From Flavobacteriales bacterium (GTDB lineage Bacteria > Bacteroidota > Bacteroidia > Flavobacteriales > Flavobacteriaceae), in the NCBI GenBank assembly GCA_027066365.1, contig JAMONV010000041.1, positions 1 through 38,396 of the forward strand: a stretch of 38,396 bases of DNA, read 5' to 3'. The position numbers and the translations under genes are program-made. This document shows positions 15,633 to 23,665 of the stretch, piece by piece. A model generated the notes under the pieces. That model ran no database searches. It was given only the letters and a program-made list of their open reading frames with translations, and was not told the DNA's origin. Positions within the stretch are counted from its first letter, which is position 1. Each line of letters opens with the position of its first letter.

Positions 15633-16139
15633 TTACAAACCTTGAACGGGAAGAATAAATTTCACGGACACTTTGTCTCTTGTGCAAACGTCGCTAAAAG
15701 AAAAATTTCCGTATGTAAAATCCACAAAATTTTGCTGATCGGGATTCAAATCAAATAATATACTATTTTTAAACTCGATACTTTGAATGTCTTGAATACC
15801 TCCGATTTGCAAAATCAATACGGTTTGATTTCCGAAAGGATAAGAACCCTTCAGCGAAAAATTATGCTTTTGTCCGTTGATCAACACTTCAAAATGATCG
15901 GACAAATACTTCCCGAAAACCAAACGCTGCTCTTTCACGTCAAGATCAAAAACATTGGTCGTTCCGGTTAAAACTTCAATCAATTGATCCAAATGCTCAT
16001 TGTAGATCGCTAATTCCAATTCCAATTTTTGCGCTCCGGGAACATACTCGGCTTTCGTATAAGTAAAATTACCCGGCACTTTGAATCCGGCAAACAATAT
16101 TAATACAAAAATGACGAAAAAAATTTTTTGAGGCTTCAT
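15633..16139 (-). CDS. DUF6702-like exported protein
   Basis: A 168-residue protein starting with a hydrophobic N-terminal segment (MKPQKIFFVIFVLILFAGF), probably a signal peptide. The rest is predicted beta-rich: TYTKAEYVPGAQKLELELAIYNEHLDQLIEVL then paired strands. This pattern (a leading strand, an expression about a 'list' of strands, then a helix) fits the DUF6702 family of Bacteroidota, but that is pattern memory, not alignment. An upstream in-frame ATG at 16196 would add 19 polar residues before the signal peptide; ATG 16139 is preferred, with the TATATTTG box at 16178-16171 placed upstream of it. Its end is 6 bases from the convergent anmK stop codon. Confidence 0.65.
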   Translation of the reverse strand: MKPQKIFFVIFVLILFAGFKVPGNFTYTKAEYVPGAQKLELELAIYNEHLDQLIEVLTGTTNVFDLDVKEQRLVFGKYLSDHFEVLINGQKHNFSLKGSYPFGNQTVLILQIGGIQDIQSIEFKNSILFDLNPDQQNFVDFTYGNFSFSDVCTRDKVSVKFILPVQGL

Positions 16140-16170
16140 AGCATTGCGTTTTTTAAATTTTATTTGGTTA

Positions 16171-16178
16171 CAAATATA
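16171..16178 (-). promoter_or_regulatory. -7 box (TATATTTG, minus strand) for the DUF6702-like gene
   Basis: Read on the minus strand this is a perfect TAnnTTTG box, 31 bases upstream of the ATG at 16139. It supports that start over the longer one at 16196, which would lie upstream of the promoter. Confidence 0.5.
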
Positions 16179-16396
16179 ACACAAAATCTTTCCCAAAACA
16201 AGTCATAATAAATATAAATTATTGATTTTCAAAATGTTATAAAACAATCCGGCTTGATTATTTTATCCGTATTTATTTGAAAATTTAAGAATCGAGACGT
16301 TAAAACATTAAAAATAGTACAATTTTTTAGGAATCAAAAACGACATATTTTTTTGCATTTTCGATAAATAAAACGGCGAATTCGGTTGATATAAAG

Positions 16397-17149
16397 CTAG
16401 AATCTTTCCGGAAACCGCTTAAAATCATCAATAAAAACCCCCGTTTCTTTACATTTCGATTTCAAGAAAGATAAATCGGTTCGCCAAAGATTTCCGTCGA
16501 AATATTCAATTCCTTTGAAATCGCGAATTTTATACATCGGTTTAGTGCCATAGCAAGTGCCCAAATAAACATACCGGAAACCGTTCGTTTGAGCATATGA
16601 AATAACTTGCTCCATCATCCACTTTCCTATTCCCGCATGCATCAGTTCCGTATCGAAAAATGCAAACCAATAATGTAAAATTTCATCGTTTGACGGCGAC
16701 CAAACATAACCTAAAATCCGGTTGCCCGAAGAAAATTTGAATATCCGGTTCAGGATTTCCCGCTCAAAAATATACCTCAATCGTGCCGGAGGCATCTCTT
16801 CGCCGATTCTCTTTGCGGCATAATCTTCACAAAAAGACCAAAAGTCGGCGTCATGGATTAAATCTTCTTTAGCGAGAATCTCCATCGTCGGATTCAGCAC
16901 ATCCATTTTCCTACGCACGCGCCGGTTTTCCGAAGTCAAGGAAAAATGCGACAGATTAACCCGGACGCTTCTTGCCAAATAGTAATAAATTCCTTCTTTA
17001 CTCACTAAAACTTGCGGATCGCTATAGGGTAAAAATCCCCGTTCATAGATAGCGGACATTTCGTTTTGATTTTCTTGCAAGCAATAAACGGCATAAGGAA
17101 AAGTATAAGAAGAATAATCCGGTGACGCTTCCGAAAAAAAGATTTTCAT
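16397..17149 (-). CDS. arginyl-tRNA--protein transferase-like (ATE/Bpt, GNAT fold) protein
   Basis: A 250-residue protein. YERGFLPYSD (35-44), GIYYYLARSVRVNL, the basic NRRVRRK cluster (75-81) and a C-terminal acyltransferase-like half (HAGIGKWMMEQVISYAQTNG; YVYLGTCYGTKPMYKIRDF; EYFDGNLWRTD) resemble the arginyl/leucyl-tRNA--protein transferase family, which conjugates amino acids to protein N-termini as a degradation signal. The canonical N-terminal Cys pair of ATE proteins is not seen. It could instead be a plain GNAT acetyltransferase. The gene stands alone, back-to-back with the SRP RNA gene; a perfect TACCTTTG box on the minus strand lies at 17177-17170, 20 bases upstream of the start. 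Confidence 0.6.
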   Translation of the reverse strand: MKIFFSEASPDYSSYTFPYAVYCLQENQNEMSAIYERGFLPYSDPQVLVSKEGIYYYLARSVRVNLSHFSLTSENRRVRRKMDVLNPTMEILAKEDLIHDADFWSFCEDYAAKRIGEEMPPARLRYIFEREILNRIFKFSSGNRILGYVWSPSNDEILHYWFAFFDTELMHAGIGKWMMEQVISYAQTNGFRYVYLGTCYGTKPMYKIRDFKGIEYFDGNLWRTDLSFLKSKCKETGVFIDDFKRFPERF

Positions 17150-17169
17150 AAAGCCTTAATGTATACTTA

Positions 17170-17177
17170 CAAAGGTA
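17170..17177 (-). promoter_or_regulatory. -7 box (TACCTTTG, minus strand) for the ATE-like gene
   Basis: On the minus strand a perfect TAnnTTTG match sits 20 bases upstream of the ATG at 17149. It faces away from the SRP RNA promoter 44 bases further on, so both divergent promoters fit in this short spacer. Confidence 0.55.
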
Positions 17178-17220
17178 TAAATTCAAATCTACAAAACATT
17201 CGAATCAATAAAAAAAATTG

Positions 17221-17228
17221 TATCTTTG
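17221..17228 (+). promoter_or_regulatory. -7 box (TATCTTTG) of the SRP RNA gene
   Basis: A perfect TAnnTTTG match ending 5 bases before the first base of the SRP RNA stem, the spacing expected for a transcription start at about 17233. This anchors the promoter model for the other boxes in the window. Confidence 0.75.
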
Positions 17229-17232
17229 CATC

Positions 17233-17330
17233 GGGCAAGTCCCGCACAACCAGCTCCCTCCTAATCCCCCAGGGCAGGAATGCAGCAAGGGCGTGGAGGT
17301 TGTAGCGGTGTGATGCGGATCGCTTGCCTT
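17233..17330 (+). ncRNA. ffs: signal recognition particle RNA (bacterial 4.5S type)
   Basis: About 98 nt. The 5' end GGCAAG (17234-17239) pairs with CTTGCC (17323-17328), directly followed by a T-run that ends transcription. The apical domain carries the universally conserved SRP core, AGGGCAGGAATGCAGCAAGGG (17271-17291 region), with a GGAA tetraloop flanked by the symmetric and asymmetric internal loops that bind the Ffh M domain. CACAACC pairs with GGTTGT to form the middle helix. There is no Alu domain, so it is the short form. It pairs with Ffh for co-translational membrane targeting. Confidence 0.95.
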
Positions 17331-17335
17331 TTTTT
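17323..17335 (+). terminator. terminator of the SRP RNA gene
   Basis: The closing 3' strand of the RNA (CTTGCC) is followed by seven T's (17329-17335). The RNA's own terminal helix therefore supplies the hairpin. Confidence 0.75.
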
Positions 17336-17354
17336 ATTTCCTTGCATTTTGCCT

Positions 17355-17362
17355 TATTTTTG
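17355..17362 (+). promoter_or_regulatory. -7 box (TATTTTTG) for mutS2
   Basis: A perfect TAnnTTTG match 17 bases before the mutS2 ATG. It lies just after the SRP terminator, which supports separate transcription of mutS2. Confidence 0.5.
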
Positions 17363-17379
17363 AAAGCGAAACTAACGAT

Positions 17380-19521
17380 ATGAAAGGCATTCACCCAAAG
17401 GTTTTGGAAGATTTGGAATTTGACCGAATCAAAAACTTGGCCGCCGAAAGAACTATCACCCGTGAAGCGGCGCAAAAAATCCGGGCTATGCTTCCCGCAA
17501 CGGAAAAATCAATCGTCATCGACGAACTCCGCCTGACCGACGAATGGTTGCGTAGCATCCAAACCGTCAATCCCGTTCCGCTCTCCGAATTTGAAACCTA
17601 TGGAAATGCATTGGAAAAAATCCGTGTTGAAAATTATTTCCTCGAACCGTCCACTCTCTTAGCCATCGCACATGCTTTGGAAATATTGAATACCTTGGAA
17701 AAATTTTTCAAGCAATTCAAAACCGACTTTCCCCTTCTGAATGATTATTTTCAAGCCTTAAACCGGCATAAGGAAATCGAACCCGCCATAAGGAAAATTG
17801 TCGGGCAAGACGGGCAAGTCAAAGATAATGCATCAGGGCTTCTAGCGGAAATTCGTTCACGCATTAAAGATTTAAAACAAAAACGCCTAACCATATTCAA
17901 CCGCATCAAAGAAAAAGCCACCCGGGCCGGTTGGCTGGACGATATCGGCGAAAGTGTGACAGGCGACCGACCCGTGCTTGCCGTAAAATCCGCATACCGC
18001 AAAAAAATAAAAGGTCACTTTGCCGGCAGTTCACGATCGGGCAACACCGTTTTCATCGAACCGGCCGAGAGTGTTCGCATTACCGAAGAAATTCAATCCG
18101 CCCGGGCGGACGAACAATCCGAGATCATCCGTATTCTCAAGGAAATAACCGTTTTCCTGCAACCTTACCAAGCGGATTTGTCGGCATACGAAGCGTATTT
18201 GATTCACATGGACACAGTGCGTGCCAAAGCATTGCTTGCCGCCGAAATGAACGCCGTGCTTCCCGAAATTCCCAATGAGATGAATTGGCGGATCAAACAG
18301 GCTTATCACCCTTTATTGCTTCTGGAAAACCGAAAAAAAAACCTGCCCGTCATTCCGCAAGACATTCATTTGAATCATAAACAACGCATTATGGTTATTT
18401 CCGGGCCCAATGCCGGCGGAAAAAGCATTACGCTCAAAACCGCCGGATTGCTACAAATTATGCTGCAATCAGGCTTTCTTGTCCCCGTTCGACCCGAAAG
18501 TTCCATGCCTTTTTTCAGTAAAATCCTCACCGACATCGGCGACAATCAATCCATCGAAAACCAACTTTCGACCTACAGCTACCGCCTCAAAAACATGCGC
18601 TTATTCTTGCGTCTGGCCGACCGGCAAACCTTCTTTCTAATTGACGAATTCGGCACCGGATCCGATCCTGAATTGGGCGGAAACCTCGCCGAAGTTTTTT
18701 TAGAAGAATTTCAAAAATCCGGAGCTTTCGGCATCATTACCACTCATTACAATAATCTAAAATTGCTTGCCGAAAAACTTCCCGGCGTATTGAATGCACA
18801 CATGGAATTCGACCTCAAAACCATGTCGCCCACTTTTCATTTGATTACCGGGCAACCCGGAAGTTCATACACCTTTGAAGTAGCCGCCAAAATGGGAATT
18901 CCTCGGTCGTTAATCAACCGGGCCAAGCAAAAAACCGGCCGGCAAAAAGTTAAATTCGACCGCACCCTTGCCGAAATGCAACACTATCAAGCTAAACTCC
19001 GAAAAGCATTGAAAGAAAATGAAAACCTCAAACAACAATGGATCGAATTGCAAGAAAAATTGAAGGAAAAAGAATTCGATTTGTTAAAAAAATTGGATGC
19101 TTTTCGGCAACTTTATGAAACGGATAAACATATCGGCGAAGCCGGAAAACGAATCTTGAATATTTTTGAAGAATACAAGAAAAACCGAAACAAAAAGAAA
19201 TTATGGCGGCAAATCGACAAATGGCTCGATAAAGAAATCATCAAAGAACCCGCCGAAAAAATCAAATCGAAAAACCAAATCGAGCAATTACGTGAAGAAG
19301 TTCGCAAAACACTGAAAGAAGAAAACGTCATGGAACAATTGGAGCAAATGGAAATCCGGCGCATGCCGTATGTCCCCAAACCGGGTGATCGCGTAAGGGT
19401 TTCCGGGTCAAGCGCTACGGCAACTTTGGAATCCATTCAAGGCAACAAAGCCGTTTTAAACTACGGAAAATTCAAAGCCACCGTTCCGGTCAAAAATTTG
19501 GAAACAGTCGTCAGGAAATAA
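17380..19521 (+). CDS. mutS2: MutS2 family DNA-binding ATPase, lacking the Smr domain
   Basis: A 713-residue MutS homologue of the MutS2 branch. There is no mismatch-recognition domain. The lever/core region covers about 1-310, followed by the ABC-type ATPase: Walker A GPNAGGKS (342-349), the DIGDNQSIENQLSTYS signature (385-400), Walker B FLIDEFGTGSDP (419-430) and TTHY. A long charged coiled coil (about 480-650) leads to a KOW-like beta barrel (about 665-713). The protein ends there; the C-terminal Smr nuclease domain of many MutS2 proteins is absent, as in several Bacteroidota. Possible roles are suppression of recombination or rescue of collided ribosomes. A nuclease role is unlikely without Smr. 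Confidence 0.93.
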   Translation: MKGIHPKVLEDLEFDRIKNLAAERTITREAAQKIRAMLPATEKSIVIDELRLTDEWLRSIQTVNPVPLSEFETYGNALEKIRVENYFLEPSTLLAIAHALEILNTLEKFFKQFKTDFPLLNDYFQALNRHKEIEPAIRKIVGQDGQVKDNASGLLAEIRSRIKDLKQKRLTIFNRIKEKATRAGWLDDIGESVTGDRPVLAVKSAYRKKIKGHFAGSSRSGNTVFIEPAESVRITEEIQSARADEQSEIIRILKEITVFLQPYQADLSAYEAYLIHMDTVRAKALLAAEMNAVLPEIPNEMNWRIKQAYHPLLLLENRKKNLPVIPQDIHLNHKQRIMVISGPNAGGKSITLKTAGLLQIMLQSGFLVPVRPESSMPFFSKILTDIGDNQSIENQLSTYSYRLKNMRLFLRLADRQTFFLIDEFGTGSDPELGGNLAEVFLEEFQKSGAFGIITTHYNNLKLLAEKLPGVLNAHMEFDLKTMSPTFHLITGQPGSSYTFEVAAKMGIPRSLINRAKQKTGRQKVKFDRTLAEMQHYQAKLRKALKENENLKQQWIELQEKLKEKEFDLLKKLDAFRQLYETDKHIGEAGKRILNIFEEYKKNRNKKKLWRQIDKWLDKEIIKEPAEKIKSKNQIEQLREEVRKTLKEENVMEQLEQMEIRRMPYVPKPGDRVRVSGSSATATLESIQGNKAVLNYGKFKATVPVKNLETVVRK

Positions 19522-19557
19522 GTATTTTCGCTAACTTGCAAAAACAATCGAAAATCA

Positions 19558-20445
19558 ATGGAAACCCGTTTACAAAACCAAGGAAAAGATCGCTTGGAAA
19601 ATGTTTATCCCATTCCTAAACCCATTCTGTGGGGAGCTAAATTCTTACAAAGCATCTCCGATAAATGGGCGGCGGCATATTCGCGCTATTTCTTTAAAAA
19701 ACCCGTTGAGCCTCCCGTAAAAGATTATGAAAAAGAATGGCGAAATAAAGCGGAAATTTCCCGCTTGAAAATACCTGTCTTCGGAAAAATACTAACCGTT
19801 TACCGTTGGGGTAAAGGAACAAAAAAAGTATTGATTCTGCACGGTTGGTCGGGACGAGCCACACAATTGACACATCTTATTGAAACTTTCTTGAAACATC
19901 ATTACACGGTATATGCTTTTGACGCTCCTTCGCACGGATTGTCTCCCGGACAAACCACCAACATGGTGGAATATATCGAAAGCATCGTGGCAATCGACCA
20001 ATCCTACGGTCCTTTCGATATTATCGTAGGGCACAGCATGGGCGGCATATCGGCGCTGAACGCCATAGCACGTAAAAATGTCAAAACCAAAAAACTGGTC
20101 ACCGTCGGCATACCCGATTCCATCGAAAAAATATTCTATCAATTCGCCCAAGTCATGGGATTGAAACCCGCCATTGCCGAATTGAACATCCGGTATATGA
20201 AAGAAAAACTCCACACCGATATCAAACATTTGGCCGGGAGCTACAATGCCGAAAAAATCCGTATCCCCGTGCTGCAAATTCATGATAAAACAGACAAAGA
20301 AGTACCTTTTTCCGAAGCCGAAAACCTCTCGAAACACTGGCGCAAAGGAGAATTTTACGTTACCGAAGGATGGGGACACAGGCGTATTTTGCGCAACCCC
20401 GAAGTCCTTCAAAAAATTATCGATTTTGCCGAAGAAAACAACTGA
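19558..20445 (+). CDS. alpha/beta hydrolase
   Basis: A 295-residue soluble hydrolase. The oxyanion strand-loop is LILHGWSGRA (92-101), the nucleophile elbow is VGHSMGG with Ser160, and a late HDKTDKEVPF supplies the acid, followed by GWGHRRI with the catalytic His. The N-terminal ~75 residues (an amphipathic, basic segment with PIPKPILWGAKFLQSISDKWA) are not part of the fold and may associate with membrane. The substrate cannot be predicted. It lies 36 bases after mutS2, and trmB follows 3 bases after the stop codon, so it is probably co-transcribed with trmB. Confidence 0.88.
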   Translation: METRLQNQGKDRLENVYPIPKPILWGAKFLQSISDKWAAAYSRYFFKKPVEPPVKDYEKEWRNKAEISRLKIPVFGKILTVYRWGKGTKKVLILHGWSGRATQLTHLIETFLKHHYTVYAFDAPSHGLSPGQTTNMVEYIESIVAIDQSYGPFDIIVGHSMGGISALNAIARKNVKTKKLVTVGIPDSIEKIFYQFAQVMGLKPAIAELNIRYMKEKLHTDIKHLAGSYNAEKIRIPVLQIHDKTDKEVPFSEAENLSKHWRKGEFYVTEGWGHRRILRNPEVLQKIIDFAEENN

Positions 20446-20448
20446 CTC

Positions 20449-21132
20449 ATGGGACGAAAAAACAAGCTGCAACGATTTGCCGAAAACGCTACTTTTCCTC
20501 ATTTCTTTCAACCCGGACGAAACGAACTCATTCAAAATAAATTCCCGCTCAAAGGTCGCTGGAACCGGGATTTCTTCCAAAATGAAAACCCCATCGTGCT
20601 GGAACTCGGTTGTGGCAAAGGCGATTACACCGTTGCCTTAGCCGAACATTTTCCGGATAAAAACTTCATCGGTATCGACATCAAAGGTGCAAGAATGTGG
20701 CGGGGCGCCAAAACCGCATTGGAAAAAAAATTATCAAACGTAGCCTTCCTCCGCATGCAAATCGAATTAATTAACCATGCCTTCGCCCCGAACGAAGTAA
20801 GCGAAATCTGGATTACTTTCCCCGATCCGCAAACCAAATTCAAACGCACCAAACATCGATTGACCAATCCCAAATTCCTCGAACTATACCGGCAAATCAT
20901 CAAACCGAAAAGTATTATTCACCTCAAAACCGACAGCGAATTTCTCTACGGATACACACTGGGCATACTCGAAGCTTCCAATGAAGAAATCCTATATGCG
21001 CATCACGATATTTATCGCAATCCTCATAGCCCCGAATGGGCACGAAAAATCCAAACCTTCTATGAAAAAATGTGGATCGCCCAAGGAAAAGCCATCACTT
21101 ATTTACAATTTCGTCTGACGCCGCTTTCCTGA
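20449..21132 (+). CDS. trmB: tRNA (guanine46-N7)-methyltransferase
   Basis: A 227-residue Rossmann-fold methyltransferase that makes m7G46 in the tRNA variable loop. The SAM motif I is LELGCGKGDY (51-60), motif II is FIGIDIKGARMW, and the TrmB hallmark ITFPDPQTKFKRTKHRL replaces the more common FPDPW. The length is typical. The 3' end overlaps the convergent exosortase gene by 38 bases, so the two mRNAs share a complementary tail. Confidence 0.95.
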   Translation: MGRKNKLQRFAENATFPHFFQPGRNELIQNKFPLKGRWNRDFFQNENPIVLELGCGKGDYTVALAEHFPDKNFIGIDIKGARMWRGAKTALEKKLSNVAFLRMQIELINHAFAPNEVSEIWITFPDPQTKFKRTKHRLTNPKFLELYRQIIKPKSIIHLKTDSEFLYGYTLGILEASNEEILYAHHDIYRNPHSPEWARKIQTFYEKMWIAQGKAITYLQFRLTPLS

Positions 21133-21655
21133 CATAAACGAACCAAAGTAATACCGCCAACGCATAAATGGAAGCCGGAAACAACACCCTGTGCGCAAAA
21201 TCAAACCATCCGGAATGTGAAATATAAATCAAACCCAAAATATAAATCCTCAATAAATTCGCCAGAAATATAACCACAGACGAAAACAAAGCAAAAGCAA
21301 GCCTCCTTCTCCAACGCACCGGAACCGATAAAACAAAAGCCAAACTCAATATAATCACACTCATCCCGTTACACCCTTCAACCACTTTCACCACCCACCG
21401 GTTGCCCGACATAAAAATTCCTATCGAACGTCCGTCTTCCATTACTTGACTATAAGTTTCATAACCCGACCAATGATATAATAAATCCACCCCGGCCGCA
21501 ACACTTTTCGTAATAAAATCGGGACTCCCTTGCTTCATCAAAAATTCATAAATCAAAAAAAATATAAGATAAAAAATAAAAAATTTCAGCACAATTCCCG
21601 TAGCTATTTTAATTTTATCGCCTTTTATAACATTTTCATATTCATCTTGCGGCAT
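21095..21655 (-). CDS. xrtF: exosortase family protein, XrtF-like
   Basis: A 186-residue polytopic membrane protein. The exosortase triad is visible: Cys95 in VVEGCNGMSVI, Arg136 in LANLLRIY and His155 in WFDFAHRVLFP. The small size, the VVEGCNG context and the last membrane segment followed by basic residues fit XrtF, the exosortase of Flavobacteriia, which is expected to cleave C-terminal sorting tails of exported proteins. ATG 21655 is chosen over an upstream start at 21709, which would invade the divergent lipoprotein gene. No XrtF-associated gene follows, because trmB overlaps its end. No PEP-CTERM-like substrate is visible in this window. Confidence 0.88.
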   Translation of the reverse strand: MPQDEYENVIKGDKIKIATGIVLKFFIFYLIFFLIYEFLMKQGSPDFITKSVAAGVDLLYHWSGYETYSQVMEDGRSIGIFMSGNRWVVKVVEGCNGMSVIILSLAFVLSVPVRWRRRLAFALFSSVVIFLANLLRIYILGLIYISHSGWFDFAHRVLFPASIYALAVLLWFVYVRKAASDEIVNK

Positions 21656-21663
21656 AATATTTG

Positions 21664-21671
21664 TATCTTTG
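21664..21671 (+). promoter_or_regulatory. -7 box (TATCTTTG) for the lipoprotein gene at 21698
   Basis: A perfect TAnnTTTG match, 26 bases before the start codon, in the 42-base spacer between the divergent exosortase and lipoprotein genes. Confidence 0.5.
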
Positions 21672-21697
21672 TAAATTAAAAAATCGACCCTAAAGTT

Positions 21698-22234
21698 ATG
21701 CAAAAACATTTAATCTTTTTTGCCGGATTTTTATTATTTATTTCCTGCTCCGATAAATTGGATTTCAAGCAAGCCGAAGATTTTCGTGCCGAACCCGTCC
21801 TCAGCGTAGATTTGTTCTATACTCGGTTGAACGGCAATGATTTTTATATCAACGACACTATTCCCATCATGGAAATCAGAGATACGGTTCCCTTTACCGT
21901 TTTCAAAGAAAAACCCGTGAAAGACGGACTGCAAAAAATCATGCTATACGTCCAAGTGCACAACGAATTACCCGCCGCATTTCAAGGAAAAATAAAATTT
22001 CTGAAAAACGGTCAACCCATCGATTCCGTTTATGCCGATATTCAAAGCGCAACAACGAATCAAGCTTTCGACCGTGAATATGTCTTTACCATCATCAAAG
22101 ACAGCGTCCCCGAAATCGTGCTCACTACCGACTTGGCCATTCATTTTCAACGAACGGACAGCATCGACATCAGCCATGACAATCGCATGCTGAAAGCACA
22201 AAGCCGCGGTGATTTTTATGTTGTTATTCAATAA
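21698..22234 (+). CDS. lipoprotein of unknown function
   Basis: A 178-residue lipoprotein: signal segment MQKHLIFFAGFLLFISC with Cys17. The mature part is rich in beta-strand patterns (LDFKQAEDFRAEPVLSVDLFYTRL; PVKDGLQKIMLYVQVHNELP), with a repeated Asp-rich, Thr/Ser edge-strand style, and ends RGDFYVVIQ. I do not recognise a family; it could be a beta-sandwich partner of an outer-membrane barrel. The next gene, a DUF5723-like outer-membrane protein, starts 15 bases after this stop codon, so the two are co-transcribed and may form a pair. It is divergent from the exosortase gene. Confidence 0.8.
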   Translation: MQKHLIFFAGFLLFISCSDKLDFKQAEDFRAEPVLSVDLFYTRLNGNDFYINDTIPIMEIRDTVPFTVFKEKPVKDGLQKIMLYVQVHNELPAAFQGKIKFLKNGQPIDSVYADIQSATTNQAFDREYVFTIIKDSVPEIVLTTDLAIHFQRTDSIDISHDNRMLKAQSRGDFYVVIQ

Positions 22235-22249
22235 CCGAAAAATCTCCCA

Positions 22250-23665
22250 ATGAAAAAGATATCCCCGCTTATTATTATTTTGTTTTATGCTCAATCCGCA
22301 TTAGCGCAATTCAATCCTCTGCTCTACGACTGGACTTCACATCCGTCATCGGCGTTATACGCACCTCAAACCTACACTCATCATCGTTTTTATTTAGGCA
22401 TTCCCGCATTATCGCACTTCCAAATTTCCTTTCAAAACAATGGATTTACAGCTTATGATTTATTCGGTGCGAATAATGAAAATTTCAATAAAAAGTGGCA
22501 AAATGTGCTTTACAACTTAAAATCGTCTCATGGATTTTTATTGCATATCGGCGAACAAATTTTGGATTTCGGCTGGAAAAATGACTTTTCGGCAACAACC
22601 TATCACGCGGGATTACGCTTCGACGCCGAAGCATTTGGATTTCATCCGGTTTCGTTTTATCGGTTTGCGCTATACGGAAACCCGGGCGGACAAGGTGTTT
22701 TGGAATTAAATGACATAAATTTCAACGCCGAAGCCTTTTATACACTCTACTTCGGGTTTAGCCGGTCAAATAACCCGTCATTTCATTACGGCATGAATTT
22801 CAAGATTTACAATAGCGCAGGGAATATCTCAAGCGCCTACAATAACGGAAAAATTTATTCGATCGAAGGACAGAACAATTATTACACCCATGTTTTTGAA
22901 AACATTCGCTTCGACATGCGTAGCTCGGGAGTCAGCATGCTGGTGGAAAAAGATAAAATCGGAACGAAAAAAGTCAATAAAAACCAAGTGCAAGCCGATT
23001 TGATTTCCCGTTTTCTAGGCACATCCGATTTCGGAGCCGGAATGGATTTCGGATTTGAAAAAATATTCAATGCCCGTTTGTCCTACACCTTCTCCATACT
23101 GGATCTAGGCTTTATCTATTACAATTCCGACGTTTTTCGTATTCACTCCGAAGGATCCTATCGCTATGAAGGCGTTCATGTAGAATATCCCGACACACCT
23201 AAAGATTATTGGGAAGAAATCAGAACGGATTTCAAACAATCGGTCAAAACCGACACCACTCGAAACGGGTATATTCATTTACGACCCACCCGAATTTACA
23301 CTTCAATGAAATGGACTTTCATTCCCGATAAAGAGCATGAAACAACAGCCTGTCGCGATATATCCGCCCCCGAATCAAAACCCAAATTGCCGCCTTCCTT
23401 GTCTTTTGTGGGATTTTACCAAAATCTCCAAGGACATGCCTACCTAGGCACCGGCATCGTGTGGGAATGGCATCCAACCGCATGGCTCGACACCCGATTA
23501 AGCTATACATTCGATAATTATATCCAAAACAACATTTCCGTCGCCATTCAATGGCGAATCGGCCATTGGTATTGGTTTTTAACGGCTGAAAATATAATGG
23601 GACTAACCGACCTCGGTCGCTCCAACGGTCAAAGAATTCAAATCGGGACATATTTGGCATTCTAA
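22250..23665 (+). CDS. DUF5723-like outer-membrane barrel protein
   Basis: A 471-residue protein with a signal peptide ending near ALAQ (residue 19). The mature protein is a string of aromatic-alternating strands (HHRFYLGIPALSHFQISFQNN, YTLYFGFSRS, SYTFSILDLGFIYYN) ending ...GQRIQIGTYLAF, a C-terminal Phe as required for barrel insertion. Its organisation resembles DUF5723 proteins of Bacteroidota, whose function is unknown. It follows a lipoprotein gene in one operon. Its last 4 bases overlap the convergent rarA stop. Confidence 0.75.
   Translation: MKKISPLIIILFYAQSALAQFNPLLYDWTSHPSSALYAPQTYTHHRFYLGIPALSHFQISFQNNGFTAYDLFGANNENFNKKWQNVLYNLKSSHGFLLHIGEQILDFGWKNDFSATTYHAGLRFDAEAFGFHPVSFYRFALYGNPGGQGVLELNDINFNAEAFYTLYFGFSRSNNPSFHYGMNFKIYNSAGNISSAYNNGKIYSIEGQNNYYTHVFENIRFDMRSSGVSMLVEKDKIGTKKVNKNQVQADLISRFLGTSDFGAGMDFGFEKIFNARLSYTFSILDLGFIYYNSDVFRIHSEGSYRYEGVHVEYPDTPKDYWEEIRTDFKQSVKTDTTRNGYIHLRPTRIYTSMKWTFIPDKEHETTACRDISAPESKPKLPPSLSFVGFYQNLQGHAYLGTGIVWEWHPTAWLDTRLSYTFDNYIQNNISVAIQWRIGHWYWFLTAENIMGLTDLGRSNGQRIQIGTYLAF

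Noticed and set aside
16197-16396. AT-rich spacer between the DUF6702-like and ATE-like genes
   Set aside because: Inspected for small genes, tRNAs and terminator hairpins; apart from AT-richness I see nothing I can support.
19792-20580. 262-residue minus-strand open frame opposite the alpha/beta hydrolase and trmB start
   Set aside because: It is long only because C-rich codon use suppresses stops on the opposite strand. The sense-strand hydrolase and TrmB have clear catalytic motifs.
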